64,000 nucleotides of DNA from Hymenobacter artigasi (GTDB lineage Bacteria > Bacteroidota > Bacteroidia > Cytophagales > Hymenobacteraceae), in assembly GCF_012275535.1 (NCBI RefSeq), contig NZ_JAAVTK010000008.1, forward strand, positions 186,001 through 250,000, in the 5' to 3' direction. The position numbers and the translations under genes were made by a program. This document shows positions 55,064 through 63,267 of the stretch, one piece after another (position 1 is the stretch's first letter; every line of letters begins with the position of its first letter). Under the pieces are notes generated by a model. It saw only the letters and a program-made list of their open reading frames with translations. It ran no database searches and was not told the origin of the DNA.

Positions 55064-55625
55064 GCGAAAACTGGAACTGGAATTTTCAGAGGACTGGAAG
55101 ATTATTCAGTACGACCAGCAAGCAAATCCTAAAACGGGGGAGGCAGCAAGTTTCTATCGTCGCATCATTGAGCGCGGTGGGGTGCAGCAGGTACGCGGGG
55201 TAGACATCGTGTGTCGGTTGCCTGATGTTCCGGCAAAACTTCAGTTCATCGAAGTTAAAGACGACCGGAAGCGGACAATAGGAACAGGCGACCGTCACGC
55301 TGAATTATTCATTTCGGTATTGCAAAAGACTGTAGGTACGCTTGCCGGGCTTGTGTTGGCTGAGCGTTTGGGCGAAGCTTCTCTGCACACCCAAGCCTGC
55401 CTAAGTCAAAACCCGCCCATTGAAGTGGTACTGTTCTTGGTGGAGCCTGCGCTTGCACCAATTACGAGTGCTGAAAATGGCTTGTCCCGCTTGGTAAAAA
55501 AAGAAAGAGTAGCGGCCCTCGACCAGCGCCTGACGGCCAAGCTGGATGAATGGGGAATCGTGTTTGCGCTCTATAATCTATCGAACCGGCCACCCCGCGA
55601 CTGGCAAGTGCGCGACCTCGCCTAA
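55047..55625 (+). CDS. PD-(D/E)xK-like nuclease candidate, second gene of the pair
   Basis: The start is ATG at 55047 (192 residues) or GTG at 55029 (198); both overlap the end of the ATPase gene. The protein has the order of a PD-(D/E)xK nuclease: a helix, then D53 in GVDIVC, a strand, and E69-x-K71 in FIEVKDDRK, followed by a helix starting near L84. I recognise no named family. Linking of an ATPase with a small nuclease is common in antiphage systems such as Septu and Gabija, but those use other nuclease folds. Its 3' end overlaps the convergent ABC ATPase gene by 4 bases. Confidence 0.68.
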   Translation: MPIVTERKLELEFSEDWKIIQYDQQANPKTGEAASFYRRIIERGGVQQVRGVDIVCRLPDVPAKLQFIEVKDDRKRTIGTGDRHAELFISVLQKTVGTLAGLVLAERLGEASLHTQACLSQNPPIEVVLFLVEPALAPITSAENGLSRLVKKERVAALDQRLTAKLDEWGIVFALYNLSNRPPRDWQVRDLA

Positions 55626-56452
55626 CTCCCCCGAATCTCCTGCTTGATGTGCTCGACGAACTGGGCGAATTCGGGTTCGGCTTCGACGTTTTCGTGCCAG
55701 GCGAGGCCCATTTCGGCCAGGTTGTATTGGTGCTGGGGGCTGATGGTGGCGCCCGGCACGAGGGCCCCGGCCGCGTCGTGCTCGTAGCCGAGCAGCCAGA
55801 GGCGGTCGGCCAGGGCGGTGGTGGTCACGATGTCGTGCGAGACGATGATGACGGTGTTCAGCTCGTCCATGGTGGTGACTTCGACGATGATTTTCTTCAC
55901 TTCGTCAATCATGGCCACGTCGAGGCCGGAGAAGGGCTCATCGAGCAGGATGAGGTGGTCGGAGCATAGCAGCTGCTGGGCGATGGCTGCCCGCTGGCGC
56001 TGCCCTCCCGAGAGCAGGGCGGGGTACTTGCGCCGGTGCGGGGCCAGGCCGAAGCGTTCGAGGTAGGCGTCGACGTGCTGGCGGGCGGCGGCGGGGGCGT
56101 GCTTGCGCTGGGCGGCCACCAGCAGGTTGTCGTGCAGGGTGCGGTGCTCGAAGAGGGGGTAGCGCTGCTGCACGAAGCCCACCATGCCGGGCGTCACGGA
56201 CTGCTGGGCGAGGCCCACTTCCACGGTGCCGGTGCCGGGCGCCACGAGGCCCGCCATGATGCGGCACAGCACCGACTTGCCGATGCCCGAGCGGCCGTAG
56301 AAGCCCACGACCTGGCCCTGGCGCATGTTGGGGCGGGTCACGTCGAGGACCTGGGCGTTGATGTCGCGCAGGATGGGTTCGTTGTGGAAGGCGATGGAGA
56401 CGTTGTTGAGCGTCAGGATGGGGTCGCGGTAGGCGTGGGTGTGGGCAGTCAT
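55622..56452 (-). CDS. ABC transporter ATP-binding protein
   Basis: The 276-residue protein (start 56452) is the cytoplasmic motor of an ABC importer. Walker A is GRSGIGKS at 53-60, the signature LSGGQRQR, Walker B LILLDEPFSG and the H-loop VSHDIVTT follow. The D-loop and Q-loop (VQQRY) are also intact. It is most like the ATPases of nitrate/sulfonate/taurine-type importers. It ends 4 bases inside the nuclease-like gene on the other strand, and belongs with the permease, substrate-binding fusion and membrane protein upstream on the same strand, all separated by palindromes. Confidence 0.93.
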   Translation of the reverse strand: MTAHTHAYRDPILTLNNVSIAFHNEPILRDINAQVLDVTRPNMRQGQVVGFYGRSGIGKSVLCRIMAGLVAPGTGTVEVGLAQQSVTPGMVGFVQQRYPLFEHRTLHDNLLVAAQRKHAPAAARQHVDAYLERFGLAPHRRKYPALLSGGQRQRAAIAQQLLCSDHLILLDEPFSGLDVAMIDEVKKIIVEVTTMDELNTVIIVSHDIVTTTALADRLWLLGYEHDAAGALVPGATISPQHQYNLAEMGLAWHENVEAEPEFAQFVEHIKQEIRGS

Positions 56453-56466
56453 GGCGCGGACGGAGT

Positions 56467-56613
56467 ACCCCACCCCCCGGCCCCCTCCCCTCCGGGAGAG
56501 GGGGAGCCACGATGGCGTGGTTGACTCGTTGAATAGTTGTTAATCTTGAAGCAAAAAGAGTAGAATTATTAGGCTCCCCCTCTCCCGGAGGGGAGGGGGC
56601 CGGGGGGTGGGGT
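56467..56613. repeat. Palindrome, family D variant
   Basis: Arms ACCCCACCCCCCGGCCCCCT... and complement are about 40 bases with an AT-rich loop. It fills the permease-ATPase gap. Relatives are at 18599 and 46861. Confidence 0.88.
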
Positions 56614-56618
56614 GAACG

Positions 56619-57392
56619 TTAGGCGGCTCCCAACTGCGAATAAGGGAAAAACACCCTTCTCAGCAGCACAAACACATAGTCCTGCGCCGCGCCAGTCGCC
56701 AGAATTACCAGCTGAATGGCCAGCACCCCATCGAGGTGCAGGTACCGGTTCTGCTTATAGAGCAGCAGCCCGATGCCGCCTTCCGACTGATAGAGCGTTT
56801 CGACCAGCGTAATCATGGTCCAGATAATGGCGAAATTCTGGCGCACCACTTCGAGCATCTCATCGAGCTTGCCCAGCACCACCACTTCGTAGAAGCTGCG
56901 CCACTCGCCCATGCCCAGGGTGCGGACGTGGTCCATCTCCTCCTGCGTGGTGGTCAGAATCACGCTCGTCATGCCCGTGACCAGGTACACGGTGGCCCCG
57001 AAAATGAGCACCGAGAGCTTCACCTGGTGGCCGGAGCTGACCATCAGAGCCATGAAAAACGTGAGGCCGGTGAGGGTGAGGTAGCGCATCTTGGAGGCCG
57101 CGTAGGCGATGGGCCGGAAGAAGGGCAGCGCCGTGAGGTAGGAAATGGCCAGCGCCAGCACCGTGGCCACGGCCAGCGCCTGCAGGGCAGTGGTCATGCT
57201 GGCCCACAGCTCCGGGATGAGGCCCTGCGTGGTAACCAAGTCGCCGAGCGAGCGCACAACTTCGCCCAGGCTGGGGAAGAGCTGCATGGGATAAAACAGC
57301 CACAGCAGCAGCAGCAGGGCCACTTGCGCCACCACCATCGAGGTGAAGACGAGCGGGCGCGGCTGGGCGTTGGGGGAAAAGAGGGTTTTCAT
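56619..57392 (-). CDS. ABC transporter permease
   Basis: The 257-residue protein has about six membrane helices and the cytoplasmic coupling loop (around 150-175, DHVRTLGMGEWRSFYEVVVL) that docks on the ATPase. Sequence style matches permeases of the nitrate/taurine/sulfonate (NitT/TauT) group, which import small anions or organic sulfonates. The substrate is unknown; the substrate-binding part is the large OmpA-fused protein encoded upstream. Its start at 57392 follows a family E palindrome, and its end precedes a family D palindrome. Confidence 0.9.
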   Translation of the reverse strand: MKTLFSPNAQPRPLVFTSMVVAQVALLLLLWLFYPMQLFPSLGEVVRSLGDLVTTQGLIPELWASMTTALQALAVATVLALAISYLTALPFFRPIAYAASKMRYLTLTGLTFFMALMVSSGHQVKLSVLIFGATVYLVTGMTSVILTTTQEEMDHVRTLGMGEWRSFYEVVVLGKLDEMLEVVRQNFAIIWTMITLVETLYQSEGGIGLLLYKQNRYLHLDGVLAIQLVILATGAAQDYVFVLLRRVFFPYSQLGAA

Positions 57393-57417
57393 AATAGGGA
57401 GAGGAAAAGGCGGTCAA

Positions 57418-57606
57418 ACTCCCCTCCTTACCAAGGAGGGGACGTTGAGCCGCAGGCTCAACTGGGGTGGTTGTGGGCGTATGAGCCGTTAGGGCTGGCT
57501 CGGCGGGTTTCGTTAGGAGTTCGTTCAGGTGTCGTTCAACGAGGCCAACCACCCCCGTTCGCGCCTCTTCGGCGCTCACATCCCCTCCTCAGCTGAGGAG
57601 GGGAGT
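57418..57606. repeat. Palindrome, family E (ACTCCCCTCCTTACCAAGGAGGGG)
   Basis: An outer inverted pair, ACTCCCCTCC at 57418 and GGAGGGGAGT ending 57606, encloses further stems such as CCAACCACCCCCG/GGGGTGGTTG. A relative is at 62938-63134. It fills the gap between the fusion protein and permease genes. Confidence 0.85.
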
Positions 57607-57612
57607 GACGTT

Positions 57613-59391
57613 CTAATTGCCCAGCACTACCTCCACGCGGCGGTTTTTGGCCTTGCCATCCGGCGTGGTGTTGCTGGCTACCGGCTCGGTGGCACCGTGG
57701 GCGTACACCTGGATGCGGCCGTCGGGGAAGGCGCTGTGGCTTTTGGTTTCGAGCCAGTGTTGCACGGCCATGGCGCGGTCTTCGGAGAGCTGCTGGTTTT
57801 TGCCGGGGTCGCCGGCGTTGTCGGTGTGGCCGTGGACGGCTACTTTGAGGCGGCCGGCTACTACCAGGTCATCGAAAAGCTGGGTGAGCTCGCGGGTGGT
57901 CTGGGGGGTGAAGCTGCTCTGGCCGCTGTTGAACTCGATGTTCCAGGCGCGTTTGCTTACGCTCTGGCGGATTTCATCGCCGGCGGCAAACTGCGTGGTT
58001 TCGGCGGGAGCCACGGCTTTGCCTTTGTACTGGGCCTGCAGCTTTTGCAGGGGCGCGAGGTCCAGCATTTCGGTGAGGGGCACGTAGGTAGGCAGCTCCT
58101 TGGGGTAGAGTTTTTTCTGCACGTCGCCGAAGGTTTTATACACCGAGGCGTAGATGTTGGTGCCGCCTTCATCGAGGCCGAACAGGCTCAGGTTGTCGCT
58201 GAAATTGAAGGCTTTACTGCCGCCAAGCTCCACTACTTCGCCGTTGCGGTCGGCCTCGCTCACGCCCTTGTAATACTTCAGCCAGTAGGCGCCGGGCTTG
58301 TCCTGGTCGCCGTACACGGTGGCCGAAATGTCGGCGGCGCGGGTCAGGGCTTCGGGGTGGCTTTTCACCTGGTCGCCGGCCACGGCGAAGGCCGTCATCA
58401 GGCCCAGCACTTCCTTGGGGTGGGCGTCGTACCAGCGCTTGGTGGTTACCATGATGTTGGGCATCTGGTTCGAATAGTCCTTGGTGCTCACGATGTTCAC
58501 GAGGCCGCCGCGCTGTTTGGCGATATTCACGTCGCCGGGCGTCCAGGTGGCCACGGCGTCGGCTACCACGTCCACGCTTACGCCGGTGTTCTTGCCGTTC
58601 ACCACTTTGGTGCGGGCTTCGGGCTTGCCGAGGATGTATTTCTCGGCGGCCACCAGAAAGTCGCTGGCGGCCATGAAGTTCACGGCTTCGGGGTCGTAGG
58701 TGGTTTCGTCAGGGTTCACCTTCAGGCCGTTGTCGGCGCACCACTTCAGGGCGATGTTCTGGTCGCCGTCGCGCAGGTAGCAGGCCACGGTTTTGCCCAG
58801 GGCCAGCTTGGGATTGTCGAGCCACTCTTTGGGGCCCATCAGCTTGTCTTCGCCGAAGGATTTACCCACCGAGTAGGGGATGATTTGCAGCTGCGTGCCG
58901 GTCTTTTTCAGCTCGTCCTGCACGGCCGAGAAAGCCGGCAGGCCGTCGCCCATGATGCTCACAATCAGGCCCGGGGTGGCCGGATTGCTTTGCAGGTCGA
59001 GGGCGTTTTTTACCAGGTCGGCCTGCATCTTGCTCACGTCGTCCTGACGCACAATCTGCATGTCGAGCCCGTTGGCGGCGGCGGCCGAGCCCATGGTGGA
59101 GCGCGGGCCGCCGTTGGCCAGCATGCCGGCCATCTGGCTGTTCCAGGCCATCACCTCCCAGGTGAGGGGCGTGCCCTTGTCGGCCGGGGCGGTGCCGGGC
59201 ATGGTGGCCAGCGGCACCACGGTGCTGGCTTTGTTGCCGCCGGTGGTCGCGGGCAGCTCAATCGTGTTCAGAAGCACCGACTGCGTGTCGGCCTTTTTAA
59301 AGACGGCACCGCTGGTTACCAGCTTGTTGATGCCGAAGTACAGGAGGCCAAAAAGAAGGAGGCCAATAATGAATTTACCGCGTGTTGTCAT
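57613..59391 (-). CDS. Membrane-anchored substrate-binding/OmpA fusion protein
   Basis: The 592-residue protein has an N-terminal membrane helix at 8-24, then a periplasmic substrate-binding domain of the NMT1/nitrate-taurine type (about 70-420; note YVPLTEML and SNQMPNIMVTTKRWYDAHPKEV), and a C-terminal OmpA domain (about 475-592; VHGHTDNAGDP, NQQLSEDRA, NRRVEVVLGN). Usual binding proteins are free or lipid-anchored and have no OmpA part. This arrangement would tether the receptor both to the inner membrane and to peptidoglycan. Genes for the permease and ATPase follow, so it is part of an importer. The ligand is unknown. Confidence 0.88.
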   Translation of the reverse strand: MTTRGKFIIGLLLFGLLYFGINKLVTSGAVFKKADTQSVLLNTIELPATTGGNKASTVVPLATMPGTAPADKGTPLTWEVMAWNSQMAGMLANGGPRSTMGSAAAANGLDMQIVRQDDVSKMQADLVKNALDLQSNPATPGLIVSIMGDGLPAFSAVQDELKKTGTQLQIIPYSVGKSFGEDKLMGPKEWLDNPKLALGKTVACYLRDGDQNIALKWCADNGLKVNPDETTYDPEAVNFMAASDFLVAAEKYILGKPEARTKVVNGKNTGVSVDVVADAVATWTPGDVNIAKQRGGLVNIVSTKDYSNQMPNIMVTTKRWYDAHPKEVLGLMTAFAVAGDQVKSHPEALTRAADISATVYGDQDKPGAYWLKYYKGVSEADRNGEVVELGGSKAFNFSDNLSLFGLDEGGTNIYASVYKTFGDVQKKLYPKELPTYVPLTEMLDLAPLQKLQAQYKGKAVAPAETTQFAAGDEIRQSVSKRAWNIEFNSGQSSFTPQTTRELTQLFDDLVVAGRLKVAVHGHTDNAGDPGKNQQLSEDRAMAVQHWLETKSHSAFPDGRIQVYAHGATEPVASNTTPDGKAKNRRVEVVLGN

Positions 59392-59397
59392 TGGAGT

Positions 59398-59533
59398 AGT
59401 AGCGCGGACTCTGTGAGTCCGCGATTAGGATAAAGGGTTTGTTCGTAGGGAGTTGAGCAGTGGCTTTTCGCGGGCTCATGGGCCGCGTGGTGCCGGCCGA
59501 CCGTTGTATTCGCGGGCTCACAGCGTCCACGGT
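59398..59533. repeat. Palindrome, family I (GTAGCGCGGACTCTGTGAGTCCGCG)
   Basis: The left arm GCGCGGACTCTGTGAGTCCG is itself a hairpin; a diverged inverted version (CGCGGGCTCACAGCGTCCAC) ends the element. It fills the gap between the fusion gene and the coiled-coil gene. The only long frame inside is not credible. Confidence 0.7.
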
Positions 59534-59561
59534 ACTTACCACGGCCCAGGCCAGCAAAAAG

Positions 59562-60551
59562 CTAATCAAGCAGGCTAGAGTAGGCATCATCGGAGGCTTT
59601 TTTGGTGGCGAGAATGGACTGGGGCGCTTGCGGCTTTTCGTTGAGCACGGCGTTGAATTCGCCTTTCTGGTATTGGTCGAGCAGGCGCTGGCCCTTCTCG
59701 CTCATCACCCCGTTCTGGATGTCCATCTCCTTCACGAACTCCTGCGAGTAGCGCATGGCCTGCTTAATCTGGCCCAACTGCTGGGCCATGTCCTCGGCCA
59801 CGCGGTCGGTGGCCAGGTCGAAGAAGTACTTCTTGTCGGGGTCGCCGCGCAGGATGTTCATGGCGGCGCGCATGCCCGAGCTGGTGCGTTTCACCAGGGC
59901 GTACTCGTCCTTGAGCAGGTTGACTTTGAACTTGCTGCCGTCAATCTGGCGCAGGGCGGCTTTCAGAATCTGGCGCATTACGACCGTCACGTTGGCCGTG
60001 GTGGTGGCCATCGGTTGCAGGCGCTGGCTGTAGTCCTGCACTTGGGCGGCGCGCATGGCGTAGCTCTCGGCGGCGTCCTTTTCGCCCTGGCGGGTGGCCG
60101 AGTCGGCCAGCGCCAGGTACTCCTTTATCTGGGCGGCGTTGGCGGCCAGCTTGCGCTTCACCAGCTCGTGCGCGCCTTCGATGTTGGTGACTTCGGCGTC
60201 CATCTTGCGGGCTTCCTTCTCGGTATTGGAGATGTAGTCTTCCATGATGCCGATGGGGTTGGTATTGACGAAGATGCCCGCCATCGAGCGCAGCACGCGC
60301 TGCCCGGCGTACCACAGTCCGGCGTGAATCCGCTTGTTGGTGGCCAGCAGAAACAGCACGAACAGCGTGCCCAGCCCGATGCCCAGCTTCACGGTATCGA
60401 ACACCATGTCGACGAGGAAGGGCAAAATCGAGCCCCAGAAATACACCGCCGTGCCCACCAGCCCGATGAGGACCACGCGGCCGGCTACTTTTTCCGGCTG
60501 CTGCCACTTGGGGAGGCCGGGGGCGGAATCGAAAGAAGGAAGTGCGTTCAT
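59562..60551 (-). CDS. Membrane protein with long cytoplasmic coiled coil
   Basis: The 329-residue protein has two membrane helices near 25-45 and 50-70 and then about 200 residues of charged heptad-like helix (around 95-320) rich in Lys, Glu, Ala and Gln. No signal peptide is visible. I recognise no named family, although the layout recalls phage-shock (PspA-like) or toxic-anion-resistance membrane proteins. It starts the unit that continues with the OmpA-fused substrate-binding protein, permease and ATPase, so it may be an accessory or scaffold for that importer. Confidence 0.72.
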   Translation of the reverse strand: MNALPSFDSAPGLPKWQQPEKVAGRVVLIGLVGTAVYFWGSILPFLVDMVFDTVKLGIGLGTLFVLFLLATNKRIHAGLWYAGQRVLRSMAGIFVNTNPIGIMEDYISNTEKEARKMDAEVTNIEGAHELVKRKLAANAAQIKEYLALADSATRQGEKDAAESYAMRAAQVQDYSQRLQPMATTTANVTVVMRQILKAALRQIDGSKFKVNLLKDEYALVKRTSSGMRAAMNILRGDPDKKYFFDLATDRVAEDMAQQLGQIKQAMRYSQEFVKEMDIQNGVMSEKGQRLLDQYQKGEFNAVLNEKPQAPQSILATKKASDDAYSSLLD

Positions 60552-60683
60552 GGCGGTGGTATTGGATGGTGGAGGTGGTGGCCGGTGCGGCCTTTAGTTG
60601 GTTACCTCCACCATATTTCAATACCAATGCCGTTTCGGTGATATCTGCCGTGAAATTCGTTTAATTATTGATTTTCAATAGGA

Positions 60684-60724
60684 TAATAAAAAAATTCCCG
60701 CCGGGCACAAGGCCTGACGGGGAT
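60684..60724 (-). terminator. Probable terminator of the pullulanase gene
   Basis: On the minus strand a 10-bp imperfect stem (CCCGTCAGGC/GCCCGGCGGG) is followed by AATTTTTTTA. It lies 190 bases after the pullulanase stop, past the family A palindrome. Confidence 0.6.
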
Positions 60725-60788
60725 AAATTTTTCCAAAATGGAAAGCGGATTTTTTCAAATCAGCAAGGCGGGGGGCACCCTTCGCGTC

Positions 60789-60875
60789 TGTCATGCTGAA
60801 CGCAGTGAAGCACCTTATCACGCCTGAACATTTCGTTCGAACGTGATAAGGTGCTTCACTGCGTTCAGCATGACA
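60789..60875. repeat. Long palindrome, family A variant (GTCATGCTGAACGCAGTGAAG)
   Basis: Arms of 34 bases (TGTCATGCTGAACGCAGTGA, then AGCACCTTATCACG) pair perfectly around a 19-base loop. Member of the family seen at 2080, 10898, 16591, 20105 and 28296. It follows the pullulanase gene; the 360-base gap from 60552 holds nothing else but the terminator and AT-rich DNA. Confidence 0.92.
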
Positions 60876-60911
60876 AGCGCGTTGCAGAAACGCCCAGCTT
60901 CTGCCTGTTCC

Positions 60912-62903
60912 TCAGCGCACCAGAATCAGGGCGGAGTTGCCGGGGACCTGCACGCCGCTGGTCACCTCCAGCACGTCGAGGCCTTCTTCCTGGATTTGGT
61001 CGCCGCGCAGCACTACTTTATAGGTTTCACGGGGCAAGGGCACGCTCCAGGCCCCCCGGTTGCCGTTGAAAATGACGGTGATGGTGTTCCAGGCATCGCC
61101 GCCGGCGTGGTCTTTTAGCTGGTAGGCGATGATGCCGGGGGCCATGTTGGGCAGGAATTCGAGGTGCTGCTGAATGAGCTCGGTGGTGGGCAGGCGGAAG
61201 GCGGGGTGGTTGCGGCGCAGGGCCAGCAGCTTGCGGTAGAACTCGTACACGCCCACGTACCTGGCCTTGCGGCCCCAGTCAATCTGGTTCACGCTGTCGG
61301 GCTGGTTGTAGGAGTTGGAGGAGCCGCCCTTGGTGCGCAGAAACTCATCGCCGACCGGCAAAAACGGCACACCCTGCGAGGTGAATACGATGGTGTTGCT
61401 CAGCAAATCCATCTTAATCAGCGTATCTTCCGAGGTGTTGGGGTTCGATACTTTGAGTTTGTCCCAGAGCACCCGGTCGTCGTGGCAGGCCACGTAGTTG
61501 ATGGCCTGCGACGGGGAGCCGGCCCACGGTGCTTTCGAGTAGTTGACCTTAGCGTAGTTAATCTGCGGGTGCTGGGTGGCGGCCACAATGCCGAATTTCA
61601 CGCTTTCCTCCAGGCCGGGCTGGCCGCTGGCGAAGCCGGGCTCGGTCTGGTGGGCGTAGTGGCCCTTCACACCGTCGCGCAGCTCATCGCCAAAGGCGGC
61701 AATACGGTCCAGCTTCATGATGTTGCCTTTGAGGGCGCGCTTGGCATCGGGCAGGGGCGAGGCGCCGGCGGTCCAGCCCTCGCCGTAGATGAAAATACTG
61801 TGGTCCTGCTGGTCCAGCGCCACGCGCACGGCGCGCATGGTTTCAATATCAACCACGCCCATGAGGTCGAAACGGAAGCCGTCGGCGTGGTACTGCTGCG
61901 CCCAGTACGCCACCGATTCCACGATGAGCTTGCGCACCATGGTCCGCTCCGAGGCCACTTCGTTGCCGCAGGCAGTGGCGTTGCTCAGGGTGCCGTCGGG
62001 GTTGTGGCGATAGTAATAGCCGGGCACCAGCTGCTCAAAATTGCTGCGGCCGGCATCGGCGGTGTGGTTGTACACCACATCGAGCACCACGCGCAGGCCG
62101 GCCCCGTGCAGGTTTTCCACCAGCTGCTTGAACTCGCGGATGCGGGCGGCGGGGTTGGTGGCGTCGGTGGAGTAGGTGCCTTCGGGTACGGTGTAGTTCA
62201 GCGGGTCGTAGCCCCAGTTGTAGCGGTTGGCGCTGGCGGGCGCGGTTTCGTCGATGCTGGCGAAATCGTTGGTAGGCAGCAGGTGAACGTGGGTCAGGCC
62301 CAATTCCACCAAATGGTCGAGGCCGGTGCTCACGCCGTCGGGGCCGCGCGTGCCGGTTTGGGCCGCGCCCAGAAACTTGCCCTTGTGCCGCACGCCCGAC
62401 TGCGGGTGCATAGTGAGGTCGCGGACATGGACTTCGCCGATTACAATGTCGGTGGCCTGTTTCAGGGCGGGGCGCAGGTCATCTTTCCAGCCCGGCGGCT
62501 CGGCGATGATGGGGTTGAACACGGCCCCGCGCAGGCCGTTCACGCCCACGGCGTGGGCGTAGGGGTCGGCCACTTCGGCCAGGGTTTTGCCGGCTATGGT
62601 GGCCTGCACCGTGTAAAAGCCGGTGGTGCCAGCGGGCAGGGTGTAAGTCCAGGTGCCGCCTTCGGCTTTGGCCATCACAAAATCAGCCTTGGCCGGGCCG
62701 CCGGTGCCGGCAGCATAAAGGCGCAGGTGCAGGGCCGAAGCGGTGGGGGCCCACACGCGCAGCGTGGCCTGGCCCCCGCGCCAGGTTAGCCCCAGGTCGG
62801 GGCCAAGGTAGGTGGGATAAGTAGAATAGTCGGGAAGAGATGGTGCCGATATTGCGGGAGCAGGGGAGAGCAGCACAAGCAGCAGTAGAAGCGGGCGAGT
62901 CAT
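60912..62903 (-). CDS. Secreted type I pullulanase
   Basis: The 663-residue GH13 enzyme debranches starch-like glucans by cutting alpha-1,6 bonds. It has a signal peptide of about 20 residues, an N-terminal CBM48-like region (about 40-120), the pullulanase type I mark YNWGYDP at 228-234, nucleophile D346 in DGFRFDLMG, acid/base E375 in GEGW and a transition-state region CHDDRVLWDK. The C-terminal beta domain covers about 550-663. Extracellular or periplasmic location follows from the signal. It lies beside no other GH13 gene here. Confidence 0.93.
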   Translation of the reverse strand: MTRPLLLLLVLLSPAPAISAPSLPDYSTYPTYLGPDLGLTWRGGQATLRVWAPTASALHLRLYAAGTGGPAKADFVMAKAEGGTWTYTLPAGTTGFYTVQATIAGKTLAEVADPYAHAVGVNGLRGAVFNPIIAEPPGWKDDLRPALKQATDIVIGEVHVRDLTMHPQSGVRHKGKFLGAAQTGTRGPDGVSTGLDHLVELGLTHVHLLPTNDFASIDETAPASANRYNWGYDPLNYTVPEGTYSTDATNPAARIREFKQLVENLHGAGLRVVLDVVYNHTADAGRSNFEQLVPGYYYRHNPDGTLSNATACGNEVASERTMVRKLIVESVAYWAQQYHADGFRFDLMGVVDIETMRAVRVALDQQDHSIFIYGEGWTAGASPLPDAKRALKGNIMKLDRIAAFGDELRDGVKGHYAHQTEPGFASGQPGLEESVKFGIVAATQHPQINYAKVNYSKAPWAGSPSQAINYVACHDDRVLWDKLKVSNPNTSEDTLIKMDLLSNTIVFTSQGVPFLPVGDEFLRTKGGSSNSYNQPDSVNQIDWGRKARYVGVYEFYRKLLALRRNHPAFRLPTTELIQQHLEFLPNMAPGIIAYQLKDHAGGDAWNTITVIFNGNRGAWSVPLPRETYKVVLRGDQIQEEGLDVLEVTSGVQVPGNSALILVR

Positions 62904-62937
62904 GGGGGCAAAGGTCGGGATTGCGGGCGGAAGTCTA

Positions 62938-63134
62938 ACTCCCCCAAACTCCCCTCCTTACCAAGGAGGGGATGCTGACGCAAAGCGTCAGCTGGGGTGG
63001 TTGTGGCGTTGAACGGTGACAGAGCGGTGCGGAACTGGTCCCGAGTGGTGCGGAACTGGTCCCGACCGTTCAACGCCACAACCACCCCCGTTTCAGCTTC
63101 GCTGAAACATCCCCTCCTTGGTAAGGAGGGGAGT
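62938..63134. repeat. Palindrome, family E
   Basis: Outer arms ACTCCCCTCCTTACCAAGGA and its complement enclose further paired stems (CTGACGCAAAGCGTCAG and GTTGTGGCGTTGAACGGT with its partner). Inside is a direct duplication GTGCGGAACTGGTCCCGA. It fills most of the 364-base gap before the LytS-type gene. Confidence 0.88.
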
Positions 63135-63267
63135 CTTGTCCTTCAAACCCCGCCTACCTGCCCAACGGTAAAACGCTGCCCGCCGTCGATGGAATCGCGG
63201 GTGCGGTCGGTTTGGCCCGGCTTTGGAATATGGGACCGGTATGTTTGTTTCGATTTCGCCCCCGTCT

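Noticed and set aside
57529..59433. 634-codon plus-strand frame
   Set aside because: Antisense to the substrate-binding/OmpA gene; Gly/His/Val-rich reading typical of the reverse of a GC-rich gene.
59375..59590. 71-codon minus-strand frame between the ABC locus genes
   Set aside because: Overlaps both neighbours and a palindrome; no domain or signal.
61164..62789. 541-codon plus-strand frame
   Set aside because: Antisense to the pullulanase gene, whose active-site motifs are clear.
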